Assembly (NCBI GenBank): GCA_036556965.1
Contig: DATBIO010000320.1
Span: 1-8,986 of the forward strand
Direction of reading: 5' to 3'
DNA: 8,986 nucleotides
DNA from: DATBIO01 sp036556965
GTDB taxonomy: Bacteria; Acidobacteriota; Vicinamibacteria; Fen-336
Shown: positions 1 to 6,804 of the stretch, piece after piece
Position numbering within the stretch: the stretch's first letter is position 1
Layout: each line of letters opens with the position of its first letter
Program-made: the position numbers and the translations under genes
Notes under the pieces: generated by a model
Told to the model about the DNA's origin: nothing
The model's database searches: none
Seen by the model: the letters and a program-made list of their open reading frames with translations, nothing else

Positions 1-277
1 CCGCGCCCTGCGTCCACACCAGCGCGCGCAGGAGCTCCGTCAGCGTTCCCGTCAGGCGCGCGACCGCCTGGAGGTCGACGCGCTGCGCGAAGAGGGCCCA
101 GGTGGGGACGAACACGAGCAGCAGGTGGACGTAGTCGCCCACGGGCACCGCCGGCTTGAGCCCGGGGACGAGGACGGCCAGGCCGTCGCGGGCGGAGCGC
201 GCGATGGCCAGGGAGGCCACGAGCGTGACCACGTCCTGCAGCAGGAAGGCGAGCTCGAGGTGCGATTCCCGCCGCAT
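1..277 (-). CDS. Probable polyprenyl glycosylphosphotransferase (sugar transferase), N-terminal part, cut by window edge
   Basis: About 92 residues are visible, starting MRRESHLELAFLLQDV; the rest lies beyond position 1. A basic N-terminus is followed by a hydrophobic helix at about residues 8-26, a short loop, and a second hydrophobic helix at about residues 49-64 (YVHLLLVFVPTWALFAQ). This matches the membrane N-terminus of WcaJ/EpsL-type initiating sugar transferases, which load a sugar-1-phosphate onto undecaprenyl phosphate at the inner membrane. The diagnostic C-terminal catalytic domain is outside the window, so the family call rests on N-terminal layout and on the neighbouring glycosyltransferase genes. 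The ATG at 277-275 overlaps the upstream stop (279-277) by one base (TGATG), so translation is probably coupled; a GTG one codon earlier (280-278) is possible. No stop or frameshift is visible. It could instead be another two-helix membrane protein. Confidence 0.55.
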   Translation of the reverse strand, partial: MRRESHLELAFLLQDVVTLVASLAIARSARDGLAVLVPGLKPAVPVGDYVHLLLVFVPTWALFAQRVDLQAVARLTGTLTELLRALVWTQGA

Positions 278-2061
278 CACGGGGCGGAGGGCGGGCGAGG
301 CGGATCGGCCGTCGCCGCCCCGGGGCCGTGGGCCAGCAGCCGTTCCAGCGGGACCAGGCGCGGCTGGCCGTCCACGTACCCGAAGTACCACAGGCTCCGC
401 CCGGGGAACCGCCGCCGCCCCACCTCGATGTTCCGCTCGGGGTCCTCGGGCTGGAAGCGCAGGAAGACGACGTCGTCGTCGAACGCGGGCGAGTTGCTGC
501 GCGGGTCTTCCGCCCAGCTCTGCGACGTCCAGAAAGGCACCACCGACTGGTGGAACACGACCGCCTGGTGGATCCCCTGCTCGGCCAGGAGCCTCGTCAC
601 GGCGGACTGAGCCCGGCCCATGGCCCGGAGGTCCTGGAGCTTCACGGGGAGGAACATGGTCACGTTGACGAGGATCGCCGCGGTCACCACCGCGGCCAGG
701 CTCGGGGCGTCGACGTCCCAGCGGCCCAGGCGCGGGCGGGCCTGGGCCAGGTGCGCCAGGCCGGCGGCGGCGAGCAGGCACAGCAGCGGCGCGGCCTCGA
801 ACATGTAGACGGGGCCCGTGCCGGCCACGCCCGCCTTGGGGGCCACCAGCCGGTAGGCGAGCGCGGCCCCCAGCAGGGCGTGCACGAGCCCGAGGCCCGG
901 CGCGCGGCGCGCGAACAAGCAGAAGGCGAGCGAGACGGGCCAGCCGAGCAGCCACACGTTGAGGCGCAACAGGCTGGCCGAGACGGACATGGCGAGGGTG
1001 GCCAGGTCGCCCCCGAGCGTGCGCGCGATGCTCCGGCCGGGAGTGTGGAACGCCTCGTAGGCGGTCACCAGCCAGCCGCCCGTCTGGACGCGGTTGATGG
1101 CGAGGAAGGCGGCCGCGGCCAGGCCCAGGGGCAGCGCGAACGCGACGAGGCACGACCAGCGGCCCGACTTGACGGCGCGCGCCGCCACCCACGGGAAGGC
1201 GGCGGCCGCGAACAGGACCCCGGGCAGGGGACGCGTGAGCGCGCCGTACCCGAGGGCGGTCCCGGCCAGGGCCAGCCAGGCCAGGGGGCGGCCGTCGCGC
1301 GAGCGCAGGAGGCAGCCGAGGGCCAGCAGCATGCAGAGGGCCGAGGTGGGCTGCGACAGGTAGGTGGCCCCCGTGAGGAGCATCTGCGGCGAAGTGGCGA
1401 AGAGCAGGAGGCCGAGGGCGGCCACGGCCGGGCCGTAGATCATGCGGCCCACCCAGGCCAGGGGGAAGGCCAGCGAGGCCGTGATCAACGGGCCCGCCAG
1501 CGCCTCCAGGCCGAGCGCCTGTCCCACGGCGAGGAGCAGGGGGTGGCCGATCGGGTACTTGCCGTAGCGAGCGTGCTCGTTCAACACCACGAACTGCTCG
1601 CGGAAGAACTCGAGGTCGGTTCCCGGCGAGGGCGCGGTGAGCGCACCGGTGCGCAGGGTCTGGGCGATGAAGCGATAGGCGTGCTCGTCGTCCGTGGTCA
1701 CCGCGTGCCCGAGGACGCCGCGGGCCACGGCGTACGAGGAGGCGAGCACGAGGGCGGCGGCCATTAGCGGGGGAAGGGCGCGCCGGCCGGCCAGGGGGCG
1801 GGCGAGGGCCAGGAGGCGCGCGGCCGCCGGGGTGCCGGACACGGCCAGCGCGAGCAGGACGACCACCGCCGTCCCCAGGAAGGTGAAGAAGGCGACGTGC
1901 GCGAGCTCCTCCACGGGCACGTGGTACATCGAGTTGCCGGCGGGGGTGGCGAACGACTTGTAGTACAGGTGGCCGATGCTGTCGTAGGCCAGGATCAGCG
2001 CGACGCCGAGGAGGAGGCAGACGATGCGCCGGCCCGCGTCGAGAGCGTTCGCGGCGGACAT
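277..2061 (-). CDS. GT-C fold membrane glycosyltransferase, GT39/ArnT-like
   Basis: A 594-residue polytopic inner-membrane protein that probably transfers a sugar from a polyprenyl-phosphate donor on the periplasmic side; acceptor and sugar are unknown. A first helix lies at about residues 12-29. A long loop after a later helix carries the acidic motif TTDDEHAY (D124, D125, E126), the position of the catalytic Asp/Glu of GT39/PMT-type enzymes, followed by GKYPIGHPLLLA (K168-A178), the usual Tyr-Pro-x-Gly/His-Pro motif of this group. Many helices follow, and a soluble tail of about 115 residues (from about 480) ends in a Pro-rich stretch. ATG 2061 is chosen over the TTG one codon upstream because it makes a TGATG overlap with the stop of the YfhO-like gene; the 3' end forms the same overlap with the next gene. 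Typical length for GT39-like proteins is 500-700 residues. The general fold is well supported; the substrate is not. Confidence 0.78.
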   Translation of the reverse strand: MSAANALDAGRRIVCLLLGVALILAYDSIGHLYYKSFATPAGNSMYHVPVEELAHVAFFTFLGTAVVVLLALAVSGTPAAARLLALARPLAGRRALPPLMAAALVLASSYAVARGVLGHAVTTDDEHAYRFIAQTLRTGALTAPSPGTDLEFFREQFVVLNEHARYGKYPIGHPLLLAVGQALGLEALAGPLITASLAFPLAWVGRMIYGPAVAALGLLLFATSPQMLLTGATYLSQPTSALCMLLALGCLLRSRDGRPLAWLALAGTALGYGALTRPLPGVLFAAAAFPWVAARAVKSGRWSCLVAFALPLGLAAAAFLAINRVQTGGWLVTAYEAFHTPGRSIARTLGGDLATLAMSVSASLLRLNVWLLGWPVSLAFCLFARRAPGLGLVHALLGAALAYRLVAPKAGVAGTGPVYMFEAAPLLCLLAAAGLAHLAQARPRLGRWDVDAPSLAAVVTAAILVNVTMFLPVKLQDLRAMGRAQSAVTRLLAEQGIHQAVVFHQSVVPFWTSQSWAEDPRSNSPAFDDDVVFLRFQPEDPERNIEVGRRRFPGRSLWYFGYVDGQPRLVPLERLLAHGPGAATADPPRPPSAP

Positions 2062-4322
2062 CAAGCCGCGCCCAGCCTACGATCGCGCCGGAGGCGGGTC
2101 AATTCGCGCCCCGACCGCCGCCACAGCAGCCCCAGCAGGAGGGCGGCCACGAGGCTGACGGCCAGGGCGGCGCGAAGGCCCGGCGGACGGTAGGCGAGCG
2201 CCACGTCGTGCAGGCCGGCGGGTACGCGCACTCCGAGGTAGCGCCCGGCTTCCCGGTGCACGGGGACGGCCACCCCGTCGAGGCGCGCCGTCCAGCCGCG
2301 CGCGTAGCCTTCGCGGACGAGCAGCGTCCCTTCGCCCGGCGCGGAGACGCGTGCGCGCATCGAGCCGGAGGCGCGCCTCTCGAGGGCCACCGGCGTGGCG
2401 GCGCCGCCGGCCGCCACCAGCGCGGCCCAGGGCGCGGGGTCGGACAGCGCGTGCACGTGCACGGCCAGGGGCGCGATGCGCGGCGGCGTGGCCGCGTCGA
2501 CCAGGCGCAGGCCGGGATCGCGCACGGGCTCCAGGGCGAGGACGTAGCCGACGGCGGCTTCCCGCAGGCGCGGCGCGATGGCGGAGAAGCGGCGGCACGA
2601 CTCGCCGGGGGCCGCCGCGCGGTCCACGGGCACGAGCGACGTGAGGTCCTGCCCGTACGCGCCGGCCACCCCGTAGGGGAGGTTGGTGAACGGGACCAGC
2701 AGCTCCTGGTGCAGGGCGAAGGTCCAGACCTCGTGCCGGTCGCCGGAGCGGGCGCGGGCCCGGAAGTACGCGGGGGAGTCCATGGGGTCGCAGCTGTAGA
2801 TGCGGGCGCGGCCGCCCAGGACCGAGACGCGCGCCGCCATCTCGTCGGACAGCCGATAGAAGGAGGGCTCCACCATCGGGTTCAGGCCGGAGCCCGTGCG
2901 GAGCATGTCCGCCGCCACCAGGCCGGCGCAGGCCAGCGCGGCCAGGCGCGGCCGCAGCCGGCCGCGCAGCACGAGGAGAGCGGCCAGCCCGGCGCCCGCC
3001 GTCAGGCCCGCCGCCGTCCAGGCGTCGGCCGAGATGCGGCCCAGCGCCTCGTAGCGGTGCGGCCACTGGTAGCCCCACGGCATGAAGCCCCACAGGAACC
3101 AGCGTGTCGGCTCGGGCGCGAGGCGCGGAGCGGCGGCCAGGAGGCCGAGGCTCGCGGCGAGGGCGGCGGCGGCGGCGGCGAGACGCCGCCAGGGCCGCCG
3201 TTCTCCGGCCTGGAGGGCGGTCAGCCCCAGGCTCACGAGGAGGGCCACGGAGATGTGGACGGTGAAGAAGGCCTTCACCGGGAAGCGGAACGCGCGCAGC
3301 AGGGGAAGCTCTTCCACGACGGCATGCAGGCCGACCCAGCGTCCGAGGCTCAGCACGGCCGCCGCGAGGGCGAGGACGGCCAGCCGCCGGCCGGGCGGCG
3401 GGCCGTACCGCCAGCCGACCGCGGCCAGGCACAGGGCCAGGGCTCCGAGGTACAGGCTGAGCACGTAGGGGAAGCCCAGGGGGAAGAAGTTCTCCCCCCA
3501 CCACTGGTTGGCCAGGTCGTTCGGGTCGCCGTACCAGCTCGCCACCACGACCTGGACGAGGGTCAGGGGATGCACGGACTGGGCGAGGGCCACGTCCGTC
3601 GAGAAGCCGCGCGCGCGCGCGCTGCCCTCGAGCGCGTTGAAGGCGGCGGCGATGCTCGGGGCGGCGAGGGCCGCTCCCAGGACCAGGGCCGCCGCCGCCC
3701 GGCCCAGGTCCGGCCGCAGCCGCGCGCGCCGGGCGCCGAGGACGACGCCGAGGAGGGAGGCCTGGGCCACCAGCTCGATCCCTCCGGTGCTGATCGCGAT
3801 CCCGCCGACGACCGCGGCGGGCACCGCCTCGCGCCACCCTCCCTGCATCGCGCGGCACAGCGCCCACGCGAGGAGGGGCGCCCAGGCCAGGGCGTGGGCA
3901 TAGACGTAGAGGTTGAGGGTGGAGAGGCCGAACCCGCCCAGCGCGTAGACGACGGCGCCCGCGGACGCGGGCAGGAGGCCCGCGCCCAGCGCGCGCGCGA
4001 GCAGCAGGAAGGCGATCCCGGCCAGGGGCACGTGCAGCGCGAGCTGTAGCGAGAGGCCGCGCTCCGTGGGGGCCAGGAGCTCGAGCAGCTGCAGGGGATA
4101 GGCAAGAGGCGGAAAGGGCGAGGGCACGCCCTCGTTGACGAGCGGGCACCAGTAGCGCAGCTCGCCCTGGCGCAGCCCCTCGAGGAGGAAGCGGCGCAGC
4201 GGGAAGAACTGGCGCGAGAGGTCGCGGAAGTAGAAGGCGTTGCCCGCCATGGTTCCCCGCACGAAGGGCAGGAAGCAGACGGCGGCGGTCAGCAGGCAGC
4301 TGGCGGCGAGCCCGCGCCTCAT
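2061..4322 (-). CDS. YfhO-like polytopic membrane protein (putative GT-C type glycosyltransferase), copy 1
   Basis: A 753-residue protein. After an N-terminal helix (about 5-22) comes FYFRDLSRQFFPLRR, with R33-D34 where YfhO-family proteins carry their conserved Asp, and then YWCPLVNEGVPSPF (about 57-70; most relatives have WNP rather than WCP). About a dozen hydrophobic helices follow, with the landmark FRFPVKAFF (F345-F353, K350), then GLNP (N481-P482) before FYRLS. The C-terminus has a soluble beta-type domain with YARGWTARLDG and VPAGLHDVALAYRP, then a last helix and a basic tail. Family knowledge: YfhO of Firmicutes acts with CsbB/GtcA-type proteins in glycosylating lipoteichoic acid, so transfer from a polyprenyl-phosphate sugar is the best guess; the role here is inferred. 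ATG 4322 is chosen because the open frame to 4751 runs through the divergent gene and is only low-complexity Arg/Pro/Ala. No strong Shine-Dalgarno is visible. It is the first gene of the minus operon and a paralogue of the divergent gene at 4448. Confidence 0.8.
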   Translation of the reverse strand: MRRGLAASCLLTAAVCFLPFVRGTMAGNAFYFRDLSRQFFPLRRFLLEGLRQGELRYWCPLVNEGVPSPFPPLAYPLQLLELLAPTERGLSLQLALHVPLAGIAFLLLARALGAGLLPASAGAVVYALGGFGLSTLNLYVYAHALAWAPLLAWALCRAMQGGWREAVPAAVVGGIAISTGGIELVAQASLLGVVLGARRARLRPDLGRAAAALVLGAALAAPSIAAAFNALEGSARARGFSTDVALAQSVHPLTLVQVVVASWYGDPNDLANQWWGENFFPLGFPYVLSLYLGALALCLAAVGWRYGPPPGRRLAVLALAAAVLSLGRWVGLHAVVEELPLLRAFRFPVKAFFTVHISVALLVSLGLTALQAGERRPWRRLAAAAAALAASLGLLAAAPRLAPEPTRWFLWGFMPWGYQWPHRYEALGRISADAWTAAGLTAGAGLAALLVLRGRLRPRLAALACAGLVAADMLRTGSGLNPMVEPSFYRLSDEMAARVSVLGGRARIYSCDPMDSPAYFRARARSGDRHEVWTFALHQELLVPFTNLPYGVAGAYGQDLTSLVPVDRAAAPGESCRRFSAIAPRLREAAVGYVLALEPVRDPGLRLVDAATPPRIAPLAVHVHALSDPAPWAALVAAGGAATPVALERRASGSMRARVSAPGEGTLLVREGYARGWTARLDGVAVPVHREAGRYLGVRVPAGLHDVALAYRPPGLRAALAVSLVAALLLGLLWRRSGRELTRLRRDRRLGAA

Positions 4323-4447
4323 CGAGCGGCCCCGCCGCCGCCGGGGCGGCGCGGGGCGCGGCCGGGCGGGCCAGACGGCATGTGCGCAGATGCTAGCATC
4401 GGCGCCAGCGTGCGCCGGCCCCGCCCCGTCCCAGGCCCCGCCTCCCG
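4323..4447. promoter_or_regulatory. Intergenic region between divergent YfhO-like genes
   Basis: This 125-bp spacer must hold the promoters of both the minus operon and the plus gene at 4448. It is extremely GC-rich near both starts, with a less GC-rich island around 4379-4400. No -35/-10 pair with good consensus is visible in either direction. The best -10 candidate is TAGCAT, present on both strands within the palindrome at 4389-4400; on the plus strand the nearest upstream match (CAGACG, 4372-4377, 16-bp spacing) is only 3 of 6. A small GC-rich hairpin (4400-4405 with 4412-4417) lies next to it and is unremarkable at this base composition. Confidence 0.5.
4389..4400. repeat. Perfect 12-bp palindrome GATGCTAGCATC in divergent promoter region
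   Basis: The 12 bases equal their own reverse complement. The site sits in the spacer between the two divergent genes, 48 bp from the plus start codon and 67 bp from the minus start codon. It contains TAGCAT on both strands, the same hexamer used as the -10 of the pilB promoter. It could be an operator for a dimeric regulator, or two overlapping opposed -10 elements; function is inferred. By chance one expects about 0.03 perfect 12-bp palindromes in 125 bp at even base composition. Confidence 0.4.
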
Positions 4448-6736
4448 GTGAGCGGACCGCGCCGGCTGATCGGCCGGTGGCGGCGGTGCGCGCCCGCCAC
4501 CGGCTACGCCCTCGCCGTGCTCCTGCTGTTCTGGGGGCCGCTCGTCGAGGGGCGGGTTCTCTTCTTCCGGGACGTCGCCCTCCAGTACTACCCCGATTAC
4601 GTGTTCGCGGCCGCCTCGCTGCGAGGGGGGGTGTGGCCGCTGTGGAACCCCACCGCGGACGCGGGCGCGCCCTTCCTGCTCGCCTATCCCGTGGACCTGG
4701 TCCTGCTCGCCGCCTTCGGGGCCCGGGCCACGCTGCGGTTCGGCGTACCACTGCACCTCTTCGTGGCCATGCTCGGCGCGCGCCACCTCGCGCGCCGCCT
4801 GGGCGCCGGAGCGTCGGGCGCGTGGGCGGCGGGGCTGTTCTACGGCACCAGCGGCTACGTGCTCGCCGCCGTCAACCTCCTGCAGATCTTCCAGGCCGCG
4901 GCCTGGATGCCGTGGGTGCTCTCGGCCCTGGCCCTGTGCCTGCGCAAGGGCACGCCGCGCGGCGCCGCGTACCTGGCCTCCCTCGCCGCCCTGCAGGCGT
5001 CGACCCTCTCCGCAGAGACGGTGCTGCAGACGGCGGTGGCGGGCGGCGTGCTCTTCGGGGGGCGCGCCCTCGTGCGGCGCTGGCCCCTCCTCGTCCCGGC
5101 GGGCGCCCTCGCCCTGGCCCTCGCCGCCCCTGCCCTCGCCGGACTGGCCGCGCTGCTGGAGGGCACGCGGCGAGCGGCGGGCTTCGCCGCCGGCGAGGCC
5201 CTGGCCTGGTCGGCCGGTCCCGTGGTGCTGCTGGAAGCCTTCGTGCCCCGCCTCTTCGGCGACGTGCACACGTTCTCGCGCGTCGGCTTCTGGGGCCAGG
5301 ACTTCTTCGAGGGCGGCTATCCCTACATGATCAGCCTCTACGTCGGGCCGGGGGTGCTGCTGCTGGCGGCACGGGCGGGCGCGGGCGGGGTGGCGCGCCG
5401 CCTCTGGGTCCTCGCCCTCCTGGGCGTGCTGCTCAGCGCCGGTGGCCACGGGCCGCTGGCCGGCGTGCTGGAGGCCGCGCGGGTCATCCGCACGCCCGTG
5501 AAGTTCTTCCTCCTCTCCACCCTCGCCCTCTGCCTCCTCGCGGGAGTCGGGCTGGAGCGGCGGCGGCCGCGCCGCGTGCCGGTGGCGCTCCTCTCCCTGC
5601 CCCTGCTGCTGGCCCTCGCCGGGCTGCTCGCCTTCGCCGCGCCCGACCTGCCGGGGCGGCTCTTCGGCGCGCTGCTGCCCCAGCTGAAGGACCCGGGCGC
5701 CCTCCACGTGGTGCGCCACGCGTGGCCGTCCTTCTTCGTGCCCAGCGGGCTCCTGGCCGCGGCCTCCCTGACGGTGCTGGGCCTCGCGCCGCGGCTGAAG
5801 GCGGCGGCGGCGCTCCTGGTCGGCTGCGACCTCCTGGTCGTGAACGCGTCCCTGAACCCGTCCGCCCCCGCGCGGTTCTACGAGCTTCACGATTCGCTGC
5901 GGGGCCTCGTGTCCCAGGCCTCCGCCGCGGGCCGCCACCGGTGGTTCTCGTACGGCGTGGCCAACTCGCCGGGCGTGGCCTTCGCGCCCGAGCTGTTCCG
6001 CATCAACGCGGACTCCTGGCTCTACTACTTCGAGCGCCAGTCCCTGTGGTCGCGGACCAAGACCCTCGACGGCCTGGAGGGCGCCTTCGACGAGGACCGC
6101 GCGGGCTGGGCCCCGGAGGGGGCGACGCTGTCGCCGGCGGAGGTCCACCCCGCGCTCTACCGCCGCATCCACGACCGCCTGCGCGGCGCGAACGTGCGCT
6201 GGGTGGTGTCGTTCCAGGAACTCCCCGCGGACCTCGTGTCGCCGCGGGGCCGCGCGCAGGTTCCGGGCGTCCTGACGCCGCTGGTGCTGGGCGAGCTGCG
6301 GGACCCGCTGCCGCGCGCCTTCTGGGCGCGTGATTGCGCCGTGGGGGCCGCCCCCGCCGAGGGCGCCGGCCCCGGCGCTCCCGTTCACCTTGCCGCGGCG
6401 CCGGCGAACTGGCGGTGCGGAGGGGGCACCGGCGCCACCGGCCGTGTCGAGTACGAGCGTGTCGACGCCCACACCGTCCGCCTGCGTGCCACCGGTGACC
6501 CGGGATTCGTCGTCGTATTGGACGGCTTCCACCGGTCCTGGCAGGCGTTCCTGGGCGACACGAAGGTCCCCGTGCTGTGCGCGGTGCCCCGGTACCTCGC
6601 GCTGCCCACACCGGGAGGCGCCCGCGACTTCGTGCTCCGGTTCGAGCCGCGCTGGAGGGAGCCGGCGCTCGTTTCCTGCCTGATCGGCCTCATAATGGCG
6701 GCCGCGACCGTGTTCTGGACGCGCCCGAATGCTTGA
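4448..6736 (+). CDS. YfhO-like polytopic membrane protein (putative GT-C type glycosyltransferase), copy 2
   Basis: A 762-residue protein with a basic N-terminus (SGPRRLIGRWRR), a first helix at about 19-33, then LFFRDVALQYYPDY with R41-D42 and LWNPTADAGAPF with W66-N67-P68, both YfhO-family landmarks. Multiple helices follow; further landmarks are FFEGGYPYMISLYVGPG, RTPVKFF (R348-F354, K352), SLNP (N470-P471) before FYEL, and a soluble C-terminal part with VVVLDGFHRSWQAFLGD and FVLRFEP before a final helix. The landmarks match the divergent copy in order and spacing, but identity looks low, so duplication is old or the copies were acquired separately. The start is GTG 4448; no ATG or Shine-Dalgarno competes, and the next in-frame candidate lies inside the first helix. 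The stop TGA (6734-6736) falls inside the -35 box of the pilB promoter, and no terminator separates them. The expected function is transfer of a sugar from a polyprenyl-phosphate donor outside the membrane; substrate unknown. Confidence 0.8.
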   Translation: MSGPRRLIGRWRRCAPATGYALAVLLLFWGPLVEGRVLFFRDVALQYYPDYVFAAASLRGGVWPLWNPTADAGAPFLLAYPVDLVLLAAFGARATLRFGVPLHLFVAMLGARHLARRLGAGASGAWAAGLFYGTSGYVLAAVNLLQIFQAAAWMPWVLSALALCLRKGTPRGAAYLASLAALQASTLSAETVLQTAVAGGVLFGGRALVRRWPLLVPAGALALALAAPALAGLAALLEGTRRAAGFAAGEALAWSAGPVVLLEAFVPRLFGDVHTFSRVGFWGQDFFEGGYPYMISLYVGPGVLLLAARAGAGGVARRLWVLALLGVLLSAGGHGPLAGVLEAARVIRTPVKFFLLSTLALCLLAGVGLERRRPRRVPVALLSLPLLLALAGLLAFAAPDLPGRLFGALLPQLKDPGALHVVRHAWPSFFVPSGLLAAASLTVLGLAPRLKAAAALLVGCDLLVVNASLNPSAPARFYELHDSLRGLVSQASAAGRHRWFSYGVANSPGVAFAPELFRINADSWLYYFERQSLWSRTKTLDGLEGAFDEDRAGWAPEGATLSPAEVHPALYRRIHDRLRGANVRWVVSFQELPADLVSPRGRAQVPGVLTPLVLGELRDPLPRAFWARDCAVGAAPAEGAGPGAPVHLAAAPANWRCGGGTGATGRVEYERVDAHTVRLRATGDPGFVVVLDGFHRSWQAFLGDTKVPVLCAVPRYLALPTPGGARDFVLRFEPRWREPALVSCLIGLIMAAATVFWTRPNA

Positions 6737-6761
6737 CACCCCTCTAGAGGCGCGGTAGCAT
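6733..6761 (+). promoter_or_regulatory. Sigma70-type promoter of pilB
   Basis: A perfect -35 hexamer TTGACA (6733-6738) and a -10 hexamer TAGCAT (6756-6761, 4 of 6 to TATAAT) are separated by exactly 17 bp. The predicted transcript starts near 6768, about 37 nt before the pilB ATG. The -35 overlaps the stop codon of the upstream gene, so pilB can be transcribed independently while still receiving read-through. The spacer contains a perfect 10-bp palindrome. No sigma54 -24/-12 element is visible here, unlike the promoters known for many pilA genes. Confidence 0.75.
6741..6750. repeat. Perfect 10-bp palindrome CCTCTAGAGG in promoter spacer (possible operator)
   Basis: The self-complementary 10-mer lies wholly between the -35 and -10 boxes of the pilB promoter, where a bound dimeric repressor would block RNA polymerase. 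Like the palindrome at 4389-4400 it has CTAG at its centre, a tetranucleotide I otherwise found by eye only at the pilB stop codon in this window. Operator function is inferred from position and symmetry only. Confidence 0.4.
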
Positions 6762-6767
6762 CCGCCG

Positions 6768-6804
6768 ACTAACTATAAGAAGAACATAGGTTTTCACCGC
6801 TCAA
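6768..6804 (+). other. AT-rich 5' leader of pilB with weak ribosome binding site
   Basis: The 37 nt between the predicted transcription start and the pilB ATG are much richer in A and T than anything around them. The only Shine-Dalgarno-like bases are AGGT (6788-6791), 13 nt before the ATG, and AAGAAG (6777-6782), which is farther away. An in-frame TAG at 6787-6789 rules out an upstream start. The unstructured leader may substitute for a strong Shine-Dalgarno. It is too short for a known riboswitch. Confidence 0.5.

Noticed and set aside
2062..2064. TTG as start of the GT-C gene
   Set aside because: ATG one codon downstream forms the same TGATG overlap seen at the next junction and is the stronger start.
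3163..3180. GGC triplet run as a simple repeat element
   Set aside because: It encodes a poly-Ala stretch within a membrane helix on the minus strand and is explained by composition and coding.
328..4049. Long plus-strand open frames across the minus operon (328-1767 and 2208-4049)
   Set aside because: They are antisense shadows of GC-rich membrane protein genes, with low-complexity Gly/Arg/Gln/Glu content and no domains.
4400..4417. Hairpin next to the 12-bp palindrome as a terminator
   Set aside because: The stem is only 6 bp with a 6-nt loop, there is no T tract, and it lies between divergent starts where no transcript should end.
4625..4631. G7 run in YfhO-like copy 2 as a phase-variation tract
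   Set aside because: Seven Gs are not unusual at this base composition, and the frame is intact on both sides.
4323..4751. N-terminal extension of the minus YfhO-like frame up to 4751
   Set aside because: It runs antisense through the start of the divergent gene and encodes low-complexity Arg/Pro/Ala sequence with no membrane or family features. The real protein starts with a basic residue pair and a helix at ATG 4322.
4319..6739. Long antisense open frame opposite the plus YfhO-like gene
   Set aside because: It is a GC-rich shadow frame: composition is dominated by Arg, Gly, Glu, Gln and His with no recognisable domain, while the opposite strand encodes a clear membrane protein family member.
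6700..6804. Sigma54 promoter for pilB
   Set aside because: No GG/GC pair with the -24/-12 spacing was found, whereas a strong sigma70-type element is present.
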